From DASRSS01 sp963799045 (lineage in GTDB: Bacteria > Actinomycetota > Actinomycetes > Mycobacteriales > Jatrophihabitantaceae), in contig CAWCVN010000003.1 in assembly GCA_963799045.1 (NCBI GenBank), positions 1 through 64,000 on the forward strand: a stretch of 64,000 bases of DNA, written 5' to 3'. Positions 25,358-33,243 of the stretch are shown piece after piece; the stretch's first letter is position 1, and every line of letters starts with the position of its first letter. The notes beneath the pieces are model-generated. The model did not search any database, was not told the DNA's origin, and was given only the letters and a program-made list of their open reading frames with translations. The position numbers and the translations under genes are program-made.

Positions 25358-26100
25358 GCCCGCGATTCCATCATCTGCGACTCGCTACGCACGAGCTTGG
25401 CCGCGGCCTGCGGGTCAGTGGGCCCATCGCCGAAGGACGGGCACCACCGGGCGATCGGGCAGACGCCGCACGCCGGCTTGCGGGAATGGCACATGCGCCG
25501 GCCGTGCCAGATCACCCGATGCGACAGGATCGTCCAGTCCTTCTTGGGAATGAGGTCGTTGATCACCTGCTCGACCTTCACCGGGTCGGTCTCGTCGGTC
25601 CACTTCCACCGCCGGGCCAGCCGGCCGAAGTGGGTGTCGACGGTGATCCCGGGAACCCCGAAGGCGTTACCGAGCACCACGTTCGCGGTCTTGCGGCCGA
25701 AACCGGGCAGCGTGACCAGCTCGGCGAGCGTGTGCGGCACCTCGCCGTCGAAGCGCTCGACCAGCGCCTGGCCGAGCTTCATCAGCGAGTTGGTCTTGTT
25801 CCGGTAGAAACCGGTCGGCCGGATCAGCTCCTCCAGCTCCGCCCGGTCGGCGGCGGCATAGTCGGCGGCCGTGCGGTAGCGGGCGAACACCGCGGGGGTG
25901 ACGTCGTTGACCCGCTTGTCCGTGCACTGCGCGGACAAGATGGTGGCCACGGACAGCTCCAGCGCGTTGGTGAAGTCCAACTCGCAGTGCGCGTTCGGGT
26001 AGACCTCCGCGAGCTCGCGGTTGATGCGGCGCGCGCGGCGGGTCAACGCCAGCGGGGTCTCGGTGAAGGGTTTGGCGCTCTGCGCAGTCTTGGCCGGCAC
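25354..26100 (-). CDS. nth: endonuclease III (DNA glycosylase/AP lyase)
   Basis: A 248-residue protein. The helix-hairpin-helix LPGFGRKTANVVLGNAFG contains the catalytic Lys, the catalytic Asp is in TVDTHFGRL, and the [4Fe-4S] cluster Cys are spaced C-x6-C-x2-C-x5-C (CHSRKPACGVCPIARWC). It removes oxidised pyrimidines in base excision repair. GTG 26098-26100 is chosen; TAGGCT lies 6 nt upstream, suggesting a leaderless mRNA. It is transcribed away from the small membrane protein and crp, as in M. tuberculosis. Confidence 0.93.
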   Translation of the reverse strand: MPAKTAQSAKPFTETPLALTRRARRINRELAEVYPNAHCELDFTNALELSVATILSAQCTDKRVNDVTPAVFARYRTAADYAAADRAELEELIRPTGFYRNKTNSLMKLGQALVERFDGEVPHTLAELVTLPGFGRKTANVVLGNAFGVPGITVDTHFGRLARRWKWTDETDPVKVEQVINDLIPKKDWTILSHRVIWHGRRMCHSRKPACGVCPIARWCPSFGDGPTDPQAAAKLVRSESQMMESRA

Positions 26101-26156
26101 GCCGTCAGCCTACGAGCCGGACCGGACACAGCCGCCTGAGGCACAATGGAGAGGTC

Positions 26157-26384
26157 ATGATCGCATTCCTGGTGCTGCTGTTCCCGTTCGTGGTCCTCGG
26201 CTTCGCACTGCTGATGGAGCGGGTCGAGCAGCCGCTGAGCCAGGTCGCCGTCGAGCGCGAACTCGAGCACTTCCTCGACGACGCGAACGCGGATGAACTG
26301 GACACCTTCGTCCGCGAGGGTGCCGATTCGGCGCTGTCGCGGTTCCGTCAGCGGTTGGGCTGGTTCGGGCGCAGGCGGTCCTGA
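26157..26384 (+). CDS. small single-TM membrane protein (Rv3675 type)
   Basis: A 75-residue protein with an N-terminal TM segment (MIAFLVLLFPFVVLGFALLM) and a soluble acidic C-terminal half (VERELEHFLDDANADELDTF) ending in GWFGRRRS. A strong GGAGAGG lies just upstream of ATG 26157. The position between nth and crp matches Rv3675 of mycobacteria. Function unknown. Confidence 0.8.
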   Translation: MIAFLVLLFPFVVLGFALLMERVEQPLSQVAVERELEHFLDDANADELDTFVREGADSALSRFRQRLGWFGRRRS

Positions 26385-26410
26385 TCGGGGACGACCCCCA
26401 CGCCGGCGCA

Positions 26411-26427
26411 AGGGGCTATGAGCCCCT
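26411..26427 (+). terminator. hairpin after the Rv3675-type gene
   Basis: AGGGGCT-atg-AGCCCCT forms a perfect 7-bp stem with a 3-nt loop, 27 bp after the small membrane protein gene and 18 bp before the crp -10 box. No U-tract follows, as is common in actinobacteria. It probably separates the two transcripts. Confidence 0.45.
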
Positions 26428-26444
26428 GGCCGGCTCCGGTGCCC

Positions 26445-26477
26445 TAGACTCCCCGCGAGTATGTGATTCGGCTCGCA
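26445..26477 (+). promoter_or_regulatory. crp promoter with a putative CRP autoregulatory site
   Basis: A -10-like TAGACT (26445-26450) is followed at 26462-26477 by TGTGA-ttcggc-TCGCA, one mismatch from the CRP consensus TGTGA-N6-TCACA. With a start about 7 nt after the -10 box the site would lie just downstream of the transcription start, a repressing position. The crp start codon follows at 26520. Confidence 0.55.
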
Positions 26478-26519
26478 CCCCGGCCCGTGGGCTCGTGCGG
26501 TGGGCCAGGAGGAGCGGAC

Positions 26520-27194
26520 GTGGACGAGATTCTGCGCAGGGCTGGGCTGTTCCAAGGTGTCAGCCCGGAAGCGGTCGAGGCGCTGGCCGACGAGTTCGAA
26601 ATCATCGAAGCGCCGCGCGGATCCACGCTGTTCGTCGAGGGCGAGCCCGGCGAGAGCCTGTACATCGTGCTCTCCGGCAAGATCAAGCTCGGCCGGCGCT
26701 CCTCCGACGGCCGCGAGAACCTGGTCGCCGTCATGGGGCCGTCCGACCAGTTCGGCGAACTGTCGCTGTTCGACCCCGGGCCGCGCACCGCCACCGCCAC
26801 CGTCGTCACCGACGCCCGGCTCGCCCGGCTGCCGAAGGCCGCGCTGCAGGGCTGGGTCCGCGACCGGCCGGAGATCGCGATGCAGCTGCTGCGCGTGGTC
26901 GCTCGCCGGCTGCGCCGCACCAACACGATGCTCGCCGATCTGATCTTCGTCGACGTCCCCGGCCGCGTCGCCAAGCAGCTGCTGCAGCTGGCGCAGCGCT
27001 TCGGCTCGATCGAGGGCGGCCAGCTGCGCGTGACACACGACCTCACCCAGGAGGAACTCGCCCAGCTCGTCGGCGCCTCGCGCGAGACGGTCAACAAGGC
27101 GCTGGCCGACTTCGCCTCCCGCGGCTGGCTGCGGCTGGAGGGCAAGAGCGTCGTGATCCTCGACCGCGAGCGCCTGGCCCGCCGCGCCCGCTAG
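26520..27194 (+). CDS. crp: CRP/FNR family cAMP receptor protein
   Basis: A 224-residue protein, the length of M. tuberculosis CRP (Rv3676). The N-terminal cyclic-nucleotide domain has FVEGEPGESLYIVLSGKIKL and the phosphate-binding cassette FGELSLFDPGPRTATATV. The long central helix is followed by the winged helix THDLTQEELAQLVGASRETV then NKALADFASRGWLRL. GTG 26520 has AGGAGGAG upstream, which decides the start. It is a global regulator of carbon and stress genes. The upstream CRP-like palindrome suggests autoregulation. Confidence 0.93.
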   Translation: MDEILRRAGLFQGVSPEAVEALADEFEIIEAPRGSTLFVEGEPGESLYIVLSGKIKLGRRSSDGRENLVAVMGPSDQFGELSLFDPGPRTATATVVTDARLARLPKAALQGWVRDRPEIAMQLLRVVARRLRRTNTMLADLIFVDVPGRVAKQLLQLAQRFGSIEGGQLRVTHDLTQEELAQLVGASRETVNKALADFASRGWLRLEGKSVVILDRERLARRAR

Positions 27195-27489
27195 GCAGTC
27201 GCACCCTTCGCGGCGATTCGCTGCGCCATCTTGGCGCTGGCCATGACCATGACGCCGGCGAAGACCCGGCCTTCATAGTTCATCTGCTCCCGCCAGGACA
27301 GCAGCCGGTCCAGGTCGTAACTGACCTGCGCCACGAGGAAGTCGGCCTTGGCCTTCCACGCCGGGACGGGCGTAGCGACGCGTATCGTCGCGCCCGCAAC
27401 GAACGTCCTGGGAACCGATCGACCCCGTACGCCGCCGCTGTCAGCAGATCGCGACGAAAGCCGAGCAGGTTGCGGTCGCGGCTGTTCAC
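27191..27489 (-). pseudogene. decayed methylenetetrahydrofolate reductase-like gene
   Basis: Two stretches in different minus frames resemble consecutive parts of the MTHFR family. The upstream one (27489 to about 27411) reads SRDRNLLGFRRDLLTAAAYG then VDRF. The downstream one (about 27376 to the stop at 27191) reads PVPAWKAKADFLVAQVSYDL, DRLLSWREQMNYEGRVFAGV and MVMASAKMAQRIA. The part expected between them is missing and the frame changes, and the N-terminal third is absent. This points to internal deletion plus truncation, not a single-base error. It overlaps the crp stop by 4 bp on the other strand. Confidence 0.6.
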
Positions 27490-27698
27490 GCACGCGACCG
27501 CCGTACCGCCCGGAGGTCATCGAAACTGGCGTGCGCAGGTACCGGCCTGAGGCTGGTGAACGCGAGGTAGTGGCTGTAGTTCGGCGAGAACGCCGAGCCG
27601 CTGACCCCGTTCGCGTGCAGCGGCCAGACCATGACGACGGCCGCGGCGGCGAGGGCGAGCAGCCCCGCCGCAACCGCGATCTTGCTGAGTCGACGCAC
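27486..27698 (-). CDS. small single-TM protein of unknown function
   Basis: About 70 residues from GTG 27696-27698: MRRLSKIAVAAGLLALAAAA, then VVMVWPLHANGVSGSAFSPNY and a basic end (DDLRAVRRSRA). One TM segment or uncleaved signal, with a short extracytoplasmic tail. A GTG 15 bp further upstream (27711-27713) is an alternative start; neither has a convincing RBS. The stop overlaps the MTHFR relic, so this may itself be a fragment of the same inserted DNA. Confidence 0.45.
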   Translation of the reverse strand: MRRLSKIAVAAGLLALAAAAVVMVWPLHANGVSGSAFSPNYSHYLAFTSLRPVPAHASFDDLRAVRRSRA

Positions 27699-27790
27699 CG
27701 GTTGGTTGTACACCCGAGGGACACGCAGCCACGCGCGAGCCTGGCTTCGACGTCGACCGAAAAGATCTTGACGATTCTTTGCCGGATCAC

Positions 27791-27821
27791 TTGCACAACC
27801 CCGATTCGAGTGGTTTATAAT
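27791..27821 (+). promoter_or_regulatory. strong consensus promoter of the HNH gene
   Basis: TTGCAC (27791-27796) and a perfect TATAAT (27816-27821) are separated by 19 bp. The -10 box ends 7 nt before ATG 27829, so the mRNA should start at the start codon. A perfect sigma-70-type -10 in this GC-rich genome stands out. Confidence 0.65.
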
Positions 27822-27828
27822 AGCTCGT

Positions 27829-29163
27829 ATGTTCGTAGAATCGGGGGATGCGGCGGGCCGGGACGTTCTCGCTCGGCTCCATACGGACGTGGCTGCGCTG
27901 TCCGGGCTGGCTCTGGACACCTGTACCGACGACGACGTGCTGGCGCTGTGGTCGGACCTGGAAACGATCCGGCGGAAGCTGGCCGCGGTCGACCACAAGG
28001 TGATCAGCCAAGTCCAGTCGCGCAATCTCGCCACTGAGCGTGGTGCCCGGTCGACGACGGTGCTGGCGCGGGAGCTGCTGCGCATCGGCATCGGGGAGGC
28101 CCGCGCCCGCGTGTGCGCCGCGGAGGCACTGGGTCCGCGACGCTCGCTGACCGGGGAAGCACTGGAGCCTATCTACCCCACGGTGGCCGCCGCGAGCGCG
28201 AACGGCGAGATCGGCCCGGCCGCGGCGGCGGTCATCGTCGACACCATCGAGAAGCTGCCCGACCCGATCCGCGCGGTCGAGGACCGGGCGGTGGAGGCCA
28301 GCCTGTGCGATCAGGCGAAGGCGCTGCACCCCGACCATCTGCGGCTGGTCGCCCGCCGCGTCACCGCCCTACTGGACCCGGACGGGATCCTCGCCGGCGA
28401 GGCCTACCGCGACAGGTGCCGCGCGTTCACCATTCACCCCCGTCCGGACGGGTCGGCCCGGCTCGTCGGGGAGGCCACGGTGGAGTTGGCCGAATGGTTG
28501 CGCACGGTGTGCGACTGCCTCGGCGCGCCACGCCCGGCCGCGGACGGCACCCGCGACACCCGCACCGCCGCGCAACGCAACCACGACGCCCTGCTCGAAG
28601 CCTTGAAAGCCGCCGCCCGGGCCGAACAACTCCCCGCCCACGCCGGGATCACCACCACCATCCTGCTCACCACGACCGAGCGGACCCTCACCACCGGCGA
28701 CGGACTGGCGACCACCGGCCACGGCGCCCTGATCTCCGGTCGGAAGGCGCGCAGCTGGATCGACGGCGGCACCAAGTTGCTGCCCGTCGCCCTCAACCCG
28801 ACCGGCGGCATCGCCGACTTCGGCCGCAGCAGGCGCTTCTTCTCGGAGACCCAACGGTTAGCGATGATCGCGCGGGACAAAGGCTGTTCCATACCGGGCT
28901 GTGACGCCCCACCCCAATACACCGAGGCCCACCACATCAAACCCTGGGCCGAGGGAGGTACCACCGGCATCGACGACGGCGCCCTCCTATGCGGCTACCA
29001 CCACGACCACATCGACAACTGGGAATGCGTGGTGATCGACCACGTCCCGCACTGGATCGCAGCCTGGGACCCCGAACGAAGACCCATCCGCAACACCGCA
29101 CACGACCCCGCCGCTGTGCTGGAGCCGCGCAACAAGACCGACTGGGACCTCGCGTCGCGCTAG
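27829..29163 (+). CDS. DUF222 domain HNH endonuclease (REP13E12-like)
   Basis: A 444-residue protein. The N-terminal DUF222 domain (about 30-300) includes ELLRIGIGEARARVCAAEAL and GEIGPAAAAVIVDTI. The C-terminal HNH nuclease reads CSIPGCDAPPQYTEAHHIKP, then WAEGGTTGIDDGALLCGYHH and DHIDN, with the zinc-knuckle Cys and catalytic His intact. These genes occur in many copies in actinobacteria (the REP13E12 family of mycobacteria) and are linked to mobile or repeated DNA; their true role is not settled. It lies inside an insert between crp and the MBL gene, next to a decayed gene. Confidence 0.85.
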   Translation: MFVESGDAAGRDVLARLHTDVAALSGLALDTCTDDDVLALWSDLETIRRKLAAVDHKVISQVQSRNLATERGARSTTVLARELLRIGIGEARARVCAAEALGPRRSLTGEALEPIYPTVAAASANGEIGPAAAAVIVDTIEKLPDPIRAVEDRAVEASLCDQAKALHPDHLRLVARRVTALLDPDGILAGEAYRDRCRAFTIHPRPDGSARLVGEATVELAEWLRTVCDCLGAPRPAADGTRDTRTAAQRNHDALLEALKAAARAEQLPAHAGITTTILLTTTERTLTTGDGLATTGHGALISGRKARSWIDGGTKLLPVALNPTGGIADFGRSRRFFSETQRLAMIARDKGCSIPGCDAPPQYTEAHHIKPWAEGGTTGIDDGALLCGYHHDHIDNWECVVIDHVPHWIAAWDPERRPIRNTAHDPAAVLEPRNKTDWDLASR

Positions 29164-29202
29164 TGCCGCCGCCGACCACCAGCTCAGGTGCACCATCGAG
29201 GC

Positions 29203-29982
29203 ATGTGGACGTGGATCACGATCGCGGGCGGCGCCGCGCGAACGCTGGCCGTCGAGCCCGGCGATCGGGTGCGCGCCGAGGGCCGGTTCGTGCAGATGGA
29301 CGGCGCCGACTGGCTCGACCTGGCGCAGGTCGTCATGCTCGCGGTAGGGCGCCGCGGCCCGTGGAGGTCGGACCGGTCGGTCCGACTCATCGGAGTGGAC
29401 GCCGCCGCGATCCCGACCACCGGGGATGCGGATCCCTCCCTCAGCCCGTCTCAGGTGGCCGTCGTCGGCCCGTGGCAGGGCGACACGATCACGGTGGAGC
29501 AGCAGAGCCCGGTGCCCCGGCCGGCACGCGAGCAGCACGAGCCGCTGTTCGCGCTGACCGCCCCGGCCGGCGGGTGGGACGCGGCCGACCAGTCACAAGA
29601 AGTCCAAGGGCTCGAGCAGCTGCGCGCGTCCGGGCAGATCGTGCGCGACGGCTGGATTCGGATGGACGGCGGCGCGCTCGTGCTTCGAGTGGCGGCCGGC
29701 GACGTGGACGCCGTCGAGCAGGCGCTGGCGCCCCAGCTGCCGAGACGGTTGTGCGTCGTGCGCAGCCGTTACACCGCCGCACAGCTACGCGAGGTGGAGG
29801 AGATGTTCTGGGCCCACCATGCCGAGTGGAGCTTCGAGGCCTGGTCCTACCAAAGTCTGGACGCGCAGTGTCAGCCCTACGCCGAGGCCACCCTGACCCG
29901 CGTCAGCACCGGCCTCGCCACCTGGGCGGCAACGCTGCCGGACGGGCTGCTCCGGCTCTGCCCGGCGATGATCCCGGCCTGA
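29203..29982 (+). CDS. protein of unknown function
   Basis: A 259-residue soluble protein from ATG 29203; a GTG at 29188 is an alternative. The N-terminal 70 residues are beta-rich (PGDRVRAEGRFVQMDGADWL, then DLAQVVMLAVG) and might form a small barrel. The middle is Pro/Gln-rich, and the C-terminal half is alpha/beta with several Trp (EEMFWAHHAEWSFEAWSYQS). No signal peptide, TM segment or nucleotide-binding motif is seen, and I recognise no family. It follows the HNH gene by 39 bp and precedes a hairpin repeat, so it is part of the inserted block. Confidence 0.5.
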   Translation: MWTWITIAGGAARTLAVEPGDRVRAEGRFVQMDGADWLDLAQVVMLAVGRRGPWRSDRSVRLIGVDAAAIPTTGDADPSLSPSQVAVVGPWQGDTITVEQQSPVPRPAREQHEPLFALTAPAGGWDAADQSQEVQGLEQLRASGQIVRDGWIRMDGGALVLRVAAGDVDAVEQALAPQLPRRLCVVRSRYTAAQLREVEEMFWAHHAEWSFEAWSYQSLDAQCQPYAEATLTRVSTGLATWAATLPDGLLRLCPAMIPA

Positions 29983-30021
29983 TGCCAACCGCGCCCGCGC
30001 GAACGACGCCGACAGCACGGT

Positions 30022-30075
30022 GGCGATCTTCCTGCGGGAGCGGCGCCATGTCGCGTGAGGTGCAGGAAGATCGCC
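30022..30075. repeat. intergenic hairpin, family A, copy 1
   Basis: Arms GGCGATCTTCCTGC (30022-30035) and GCAGGAAGATCGCC (30062-30075) are perfect 14-bp inverted repeats around a 26-nt loop. A second copy at 45703-45750 has the same core arms and the same loop length but a different loop sequence. It lies between the convergent genes ending at 29982 and 30104 and may end transcription in both directions. Confidence 0.6.
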
Positions 30076-30103
30076 GTACACGCCGCGCGCCGACGAACGC
30101 GAC

Positions 30104-30892
30104 TCAGCCGTTCAGGTAGTCCAGCTGCGCCTTCACCGACAGCTCGGCCGCCCACCAGACGGCCTGGTCGACGTCGGCGTAGACGTGCTCGACGATCTGC
30201 CGCGGCGTCGCGTCCGCACCGAGAGTCACCAACGCGGCACGGATCTGTTCCAGACGCTCCTCGCGGTGGGCCAGGTAGAAGCGCGCGGCACCGGCGAGGT
30301 CGGGCAGCTCGGGACCGTGGCCGGGCAGCACGGCCACGGGCCCGAGGTCGGCCAGCCGGTGCAGCGAGTCGAGGTAGTCGCGCAGGTTGCCGTCCGGGTG
30401 GGCGACGACCGTCGTGCCGCGGCCGAGGATCGTGTCGCCGGTGAGCACGGCCACCGGCCCGCCGTCGGGACCGCTGACGCGGAAGGACATCGAGTCCGAC
30501 GTGTGGCCAGGCGTACCGAGCGCCTCGATCCGCAGCCCCGCCACCTCGACCACGGTGCCGGCGGCGAGTGGCTCGGCCCCGTGGCAGTGCTTCGGGTCGA
30601 CGGCCCGCACGACAGCACCGGTACGCGCGTGCAGCGCCGGCGCCGCCTGGCTATGGTCGAAGTGGCCGTGAGTGACCAGGACGAGCGAGACATCAGGCGC
30701 TGCCTCGAGCAGCCGATCGAGATGCTCCTCGGAGTCCTCACCCGGGTCGACGACCACCGCGCCGACGGCGCCCGGCGCGCGCAGCAGCCAGGTGTTGGTG
30801 CCGTCGAGGGTCATCGGCCCCGGATTGCGTTGCAGCAGCACGGAGGCAATCGGGCTCACCGACCGCACGGCCTCGTAGGCGGGATGGCTCAT
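30104..30892 (-). CDS. metallo-beta-lactamase fold hydrolase (LACTB2-like, Rv3677c type)
   Basis: A 262-residue protein. The metal motif THGHFDHSQAAPAL (HxHxDH), later His and Asp in GTPGHTSDSM and LTGDTILGRG, and a final PGHGPELPD complete the binuclear zinc site. The C-terminal winged-helix-like domain (ADATPRQIVEHVYADVDQAV) is that of LACTB2-like enzymes, which cleave RNA or hydrolyse thioesters. Its ATG overlaps the stop of the NUDIX gene upstream (ATGA), forming a ridA-NUDIX-MBL operon. Confidence 0.87.
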   Translation of the reverse strand: MSHPAYEAVRSVSPIASVLLQRNPGPMTLDGTNTWLLRAPGAVGAVVVDPGEDSEEHLDRLLEAAPDVSLVLVTHGHFDHSQAAPALHARTGAVVRAVDPKHCHGAEPLAAGTVVEVAGLRIEALGTPGHTSDSMSFRVSGPDGGPVAVLTGDTILGRGTTVVAHPDGNLRDYLDSLHRLADLGPVAVLPGHGPELPDLAGAARFYLAHREERLEQIRAALVTLGADATPRQIVEHVYADVDQAVWWAAELSVKAQLDYLNG

Positions 30893-31647
30893 GCGAACAG
30901 CGACCGCGGCAGCTCGAAGGTCTGCCCGTCGGGCAGCTCGGCGACGATCCGTTCGCCCTCGATCCGGATGTCCGGTGAGATCGCCTCCAGGGTGCGGGCG
31001 TCGGCTGCCGAAACAGCCTCGGCAACCGTTGCGAACGGGCGCAACGAGGCCAGCGTCGCGATCGTCGGCGGCAGCAGCCCGCGTTCACCGCGCTGCGCCT
31101 GCGCCAACGCCTCGTCGGCATCGATCCAGCCTGCCGTCGAGGACTCCGTGGTGACGTCCTGCGCTTCGACGCCCTCGGGCAGCGCGGCGACGAAGAAGTG
31201 GGTGTCGTAACGGCGCGTCTCCCCCGGCGGCGTGATCCACCGGCCCCAAGGCCGCAGCGGGGAGGCGTCGACGAGCAGGCCGTTGGCCCGCAGCAACTGC
31301 CCGAACGACACCCGGCCGGCTTCGACGTCGGTGCGCGCGCCGGACAGGTCCGCAGCGGGGACGCTCAGCAGGACCCCGGTCTCCTCGAACGTCTCCCGCA
31401 CCGCGGCGCCGAGCAGGGCCCGCGCCTGCCGCTCGTGGCAGGCGAAGCGCTGCGCGGCCATCGTCTCCGCGCCGGGCTCGAACGGCAGGTCCGCATCCGC
31501 CTCATCGACGCGGCCGCCGGGAAACACGCTCATGCCCGCAGCGAAGGCCATCTGCTTGACGCGGGTCATCAGCCACACCTGGATGCCGGTGGGGTGGTCC
31601 CGCAGCAGGACGACGGTTGCCGCGTCGCGGATCGGTGCGTTCGTCAC
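30889..31647 (-). CDS. NUDIX hydrolase of the NUDT19-like split-box type
   Basis: A 252-residue protein. The Nudix box is split by an insertion: FPGGRVDEADADL is separated by about 25 residues from AAVRETFEETGVLL, as in NUDT19/Rv-type CoA diphosphatases. Downstream are GRWITPPGETRRYDTHFFVA, then AALPEG and a C-terminal PDIRIEGERIVAEL. It lies between ridA and the MBL gene with 4-bp overlaps on both sides (GTGA and ATGA). It is absent from the M. tuberculosis order, where the MBL and RidA-type genes adjoin. Confidence 0.82.
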   Translation of the reverse strand: MTNAPIRDAATVVLLRDHPTGIQVWLMTRVKQMAFAAGMSVFPGGRVDEADADLPFEPGAETMAAQRFACHERQARALLGAAVRETFEETGVLLSVPAADLSGARTDVEAGRVSFGQLLRANGLLVDASPLRPWGRWITPPGETRRYDTHFFVAALPEGVEAQDVTTESSTAGWIDADEALAQAQRGERGLLPPTIATLASLRPFATVAEAVSAADARTLEAISPDIRIEGERIVAELPDGQTFELPRSLFA

Positions 31648-32111
31648 CCGCGCACCTCGACGATCAGTTCCACCTCGACGGGCGCGTCGAGCGGCAGCAC
31701 CGCAACGCCCACGGCGGAGCGGGCATGGTGTCCGTGCTCGCCGAAGACCTCACCGAGCAGCTCGCTCGCACCGTTCACGACGGTCGCCTGCCCGGTGAAA
31801 TCCGGGGCAGATGCCACGAAACCGACGACCTTCACGACCCGCACCACCGAGTCGAGGCCGACGAGGGCGTCGATCGCGGCCAGCGCGTTCAGCGCGCAGG
31901 TCCGGGCCAGCTCCCGCGCCTGTTCGAGGCCGACCTCGGCTCCGAGCTTGCCGGTGACCGGCAGCTCGCCGTCGACCATCGGCAACTGGCCCGAGGTGTA
32001 CACCAGCGGGCCGGTGCGCACAGCCGGGACGTAGGCAGCAAGCGGCGAGACGACGCCCGGCAGCGCGAGCCCGAGCTCAGCCAGTCGCGCGCGAGGTTCA
32101 GCAGCGTTCAT
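31644..32111 (-). CDS. RidA family protein (Rv3678c type)
   Basis: A 155-residue YjgF/YER057c/UK114 protein of the YjgF-like long-form group. Core segments are VYTSGQLPMVDGELPVTGKL, ARTCALNALAAIDALVGLDS and VGVAVLPLDAPVEVELIVEV. Archetypal RidA deaminases have a catalytic Arg in the last conserved block; I do not see it here, so it probably belongs to a subgroup without known deaminase activity. TACCGT lies 6 nt before its ATG, so the mRNA is probably leaderless. Divergent from the ArsA pair. Confidence 0.85.
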   Translation of the reverse strand: MNAAEPRARLAELGLALPGVVSPLAAYVPAVRTGPLVYTSGQLPMVDGELPVTGKLGAEVGLEQARELARTCALNALAAIDALVGLDSVVRVVKVVGFVASAPDFTGQATVVNGASELLGEVFGEHGHHARSAVGVAVLPLDAPVEVELIVEVRG

Positions 32112-32150
32112 GCCGCGACGGTATCGCCCCCGGGGGCGCGCCGGGTGTGA

Positions 32151-32187
32151 GATCGGCCCGATCGGCGCCCTCGAATTCGGCCCGAAT
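32151..32187. promoter_or_regulatory. two tandem palindromes between ridA and arsA promoters
   Basis: GATCGG-C-CCGATC (32151-32163) and ATTCGG-C-CCGAAT (32175-32187) are perfect 13-bp palindromes with centres 24 bp apart. Both share TCGGCCCGA and are followed by TCGGCG. They lie between the ridA -10 box (TACCGT on the minus strand, 32118-32123) and the arsA -10-like CATACC (32198-32203). Two full helical turns plus about 3 bp between centres suits cooperative binding by a dimeric regulator. Confidence 0.5.
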
Positions 32188-32211
32188 CGGCGGGTCTCAT
32201 ACCCTTGCCGA

Positions 32212-33243
32212 ATGGCCAACTCCAGGTCCGGCACGCAGGACCGGGCGGCGCTGCGCCCCGAGATCCCGGCGAAGGCGCGCCTGCACATCGTCACCGGCAA
32301 GGGCGGCACGGGCAAGACGACGGTCGCCGCCGCGCTTGCCTTCGCCCTGGCCAACACCGGCCAGAAGGTGCTGCTCGTCGAGGTCGAGGGCCGGCAGGCG
32401 ATCGCGCAGCTGTTCGACGTGCCTGCCCTGCCCTACGAGGAACAGCGGCTGGCGACGACGCCCGGCGGCGGCTCGCTGTGGGGGCTGGCGATCGATGCCG
32501 AGCAGGCGATGATCGAGTACCTCGACATGTTCTACGGCCTCAAGCGCTCGGCCCGCGGGCTCAAGCGGATGGGTGCGGTCGACTTCGTCACCACGCTGGC
32601 GCCCGGCCTGCGGGACGTGCTGCTGACCGGCAAGGTGAAAGAGGCCGTCGCCCGCACCACCGGCGACGGCCACCACGCCTACGACACCGTGGTCCTCGAC
32701 GGCCCACCCACCGGCCGGATCGGCAAGTTCCTGGACGCCACCAAGGAGGTCGCCAACCTGGCGCGCTTCGGCCCGATCAACCGGCAGAGCGAGGGTGTGG
32801 TCAAGCTGCTGCACAGCGCGCAGACGGCCATCCACGTGGTGACCCTGCTCGAGGAGATGCCGGTCCAGGAGACGCTCGACGCCGCCACCGAGCTCAGCGA
32901 GTCCGGCTTCCGCGTCGGCGTGGTCGTCGTCAACAGGGCGCGCCCGACCCTCATCGCCGGCGATATCGGAGCCGAGGGCAAGGCCATCGACGCCAAGGCC
33001 CTCACCGCGGGCCTCACCGCGGCCGACGTGTCCTCGGCGCACGCCGTCGCGCTCGCAGCCGAGATGGCCGACTACGCCGAGCGGCAGCAGATCGAGCAGG
33101 AGAACGCCGTCCGCCTGGACCAGCTCGATCTCACCCGCATCGAGCTGCCCGACCTCAACCCTCCGGTCGAGCTCGGGGAGCTGCACGAACTCGCCGCGCG
33201 GTTCTACCGCGACAGCGCCGAGGCCCGGGCAGGCCGCTCGTGA
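32212..33243 (+). CDS. ArsA-like ATPase, first of a pair (Rv3679 type)
   Basis: A 343-residue P-loop ATPase. Walker A is HIVTGKGGTGKTTVAAALAF with the signature Lys of the deviant motif; switch I and II regions read LLVEVEGRQAIAQLF and VVLDGPPTGRIGKFLD. The metal-binding Cys of arsenite pumps are absent, as in the Get3-like actinobacterial pairs. In mycobacteria Rv3679 and Rv3680 form a complex important for glycerol/nitric oxide stress. CATACC lies 8 nt before ATG 32212. Its stop overlaps the second ArsA gene (GTGA). Confidence 0.88.
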   Translation: MANSRSGTQDRAALRPEIPAKARLHIVTGKGGTGKTTVAAALAFALANTGQKVLLVEVEGRQAIAQLFDVPALPYEEQRLATTPGGGSLWGLAIDAEQAMIEYLDMFYGLKRSARGLKRMGAVDFVTTLAPGLRDVLLTGKVKEAVARTTGDGHHAYDTVVLDGPPTGRIGKFLDATKEVANLARFGPINRQSEGVVKLLHSAQTAIHVVTLLEEMPVQETLDAATELSESGFRVGVVVVNRARPTLIAGDIGAEGKAIDAKALTAGLTAADVSSAHAVALAAEMADYAERQQIEQENAVRLDQLDLTRIELPDLNPPVELGELHELAARFYRDSAEARAGRS

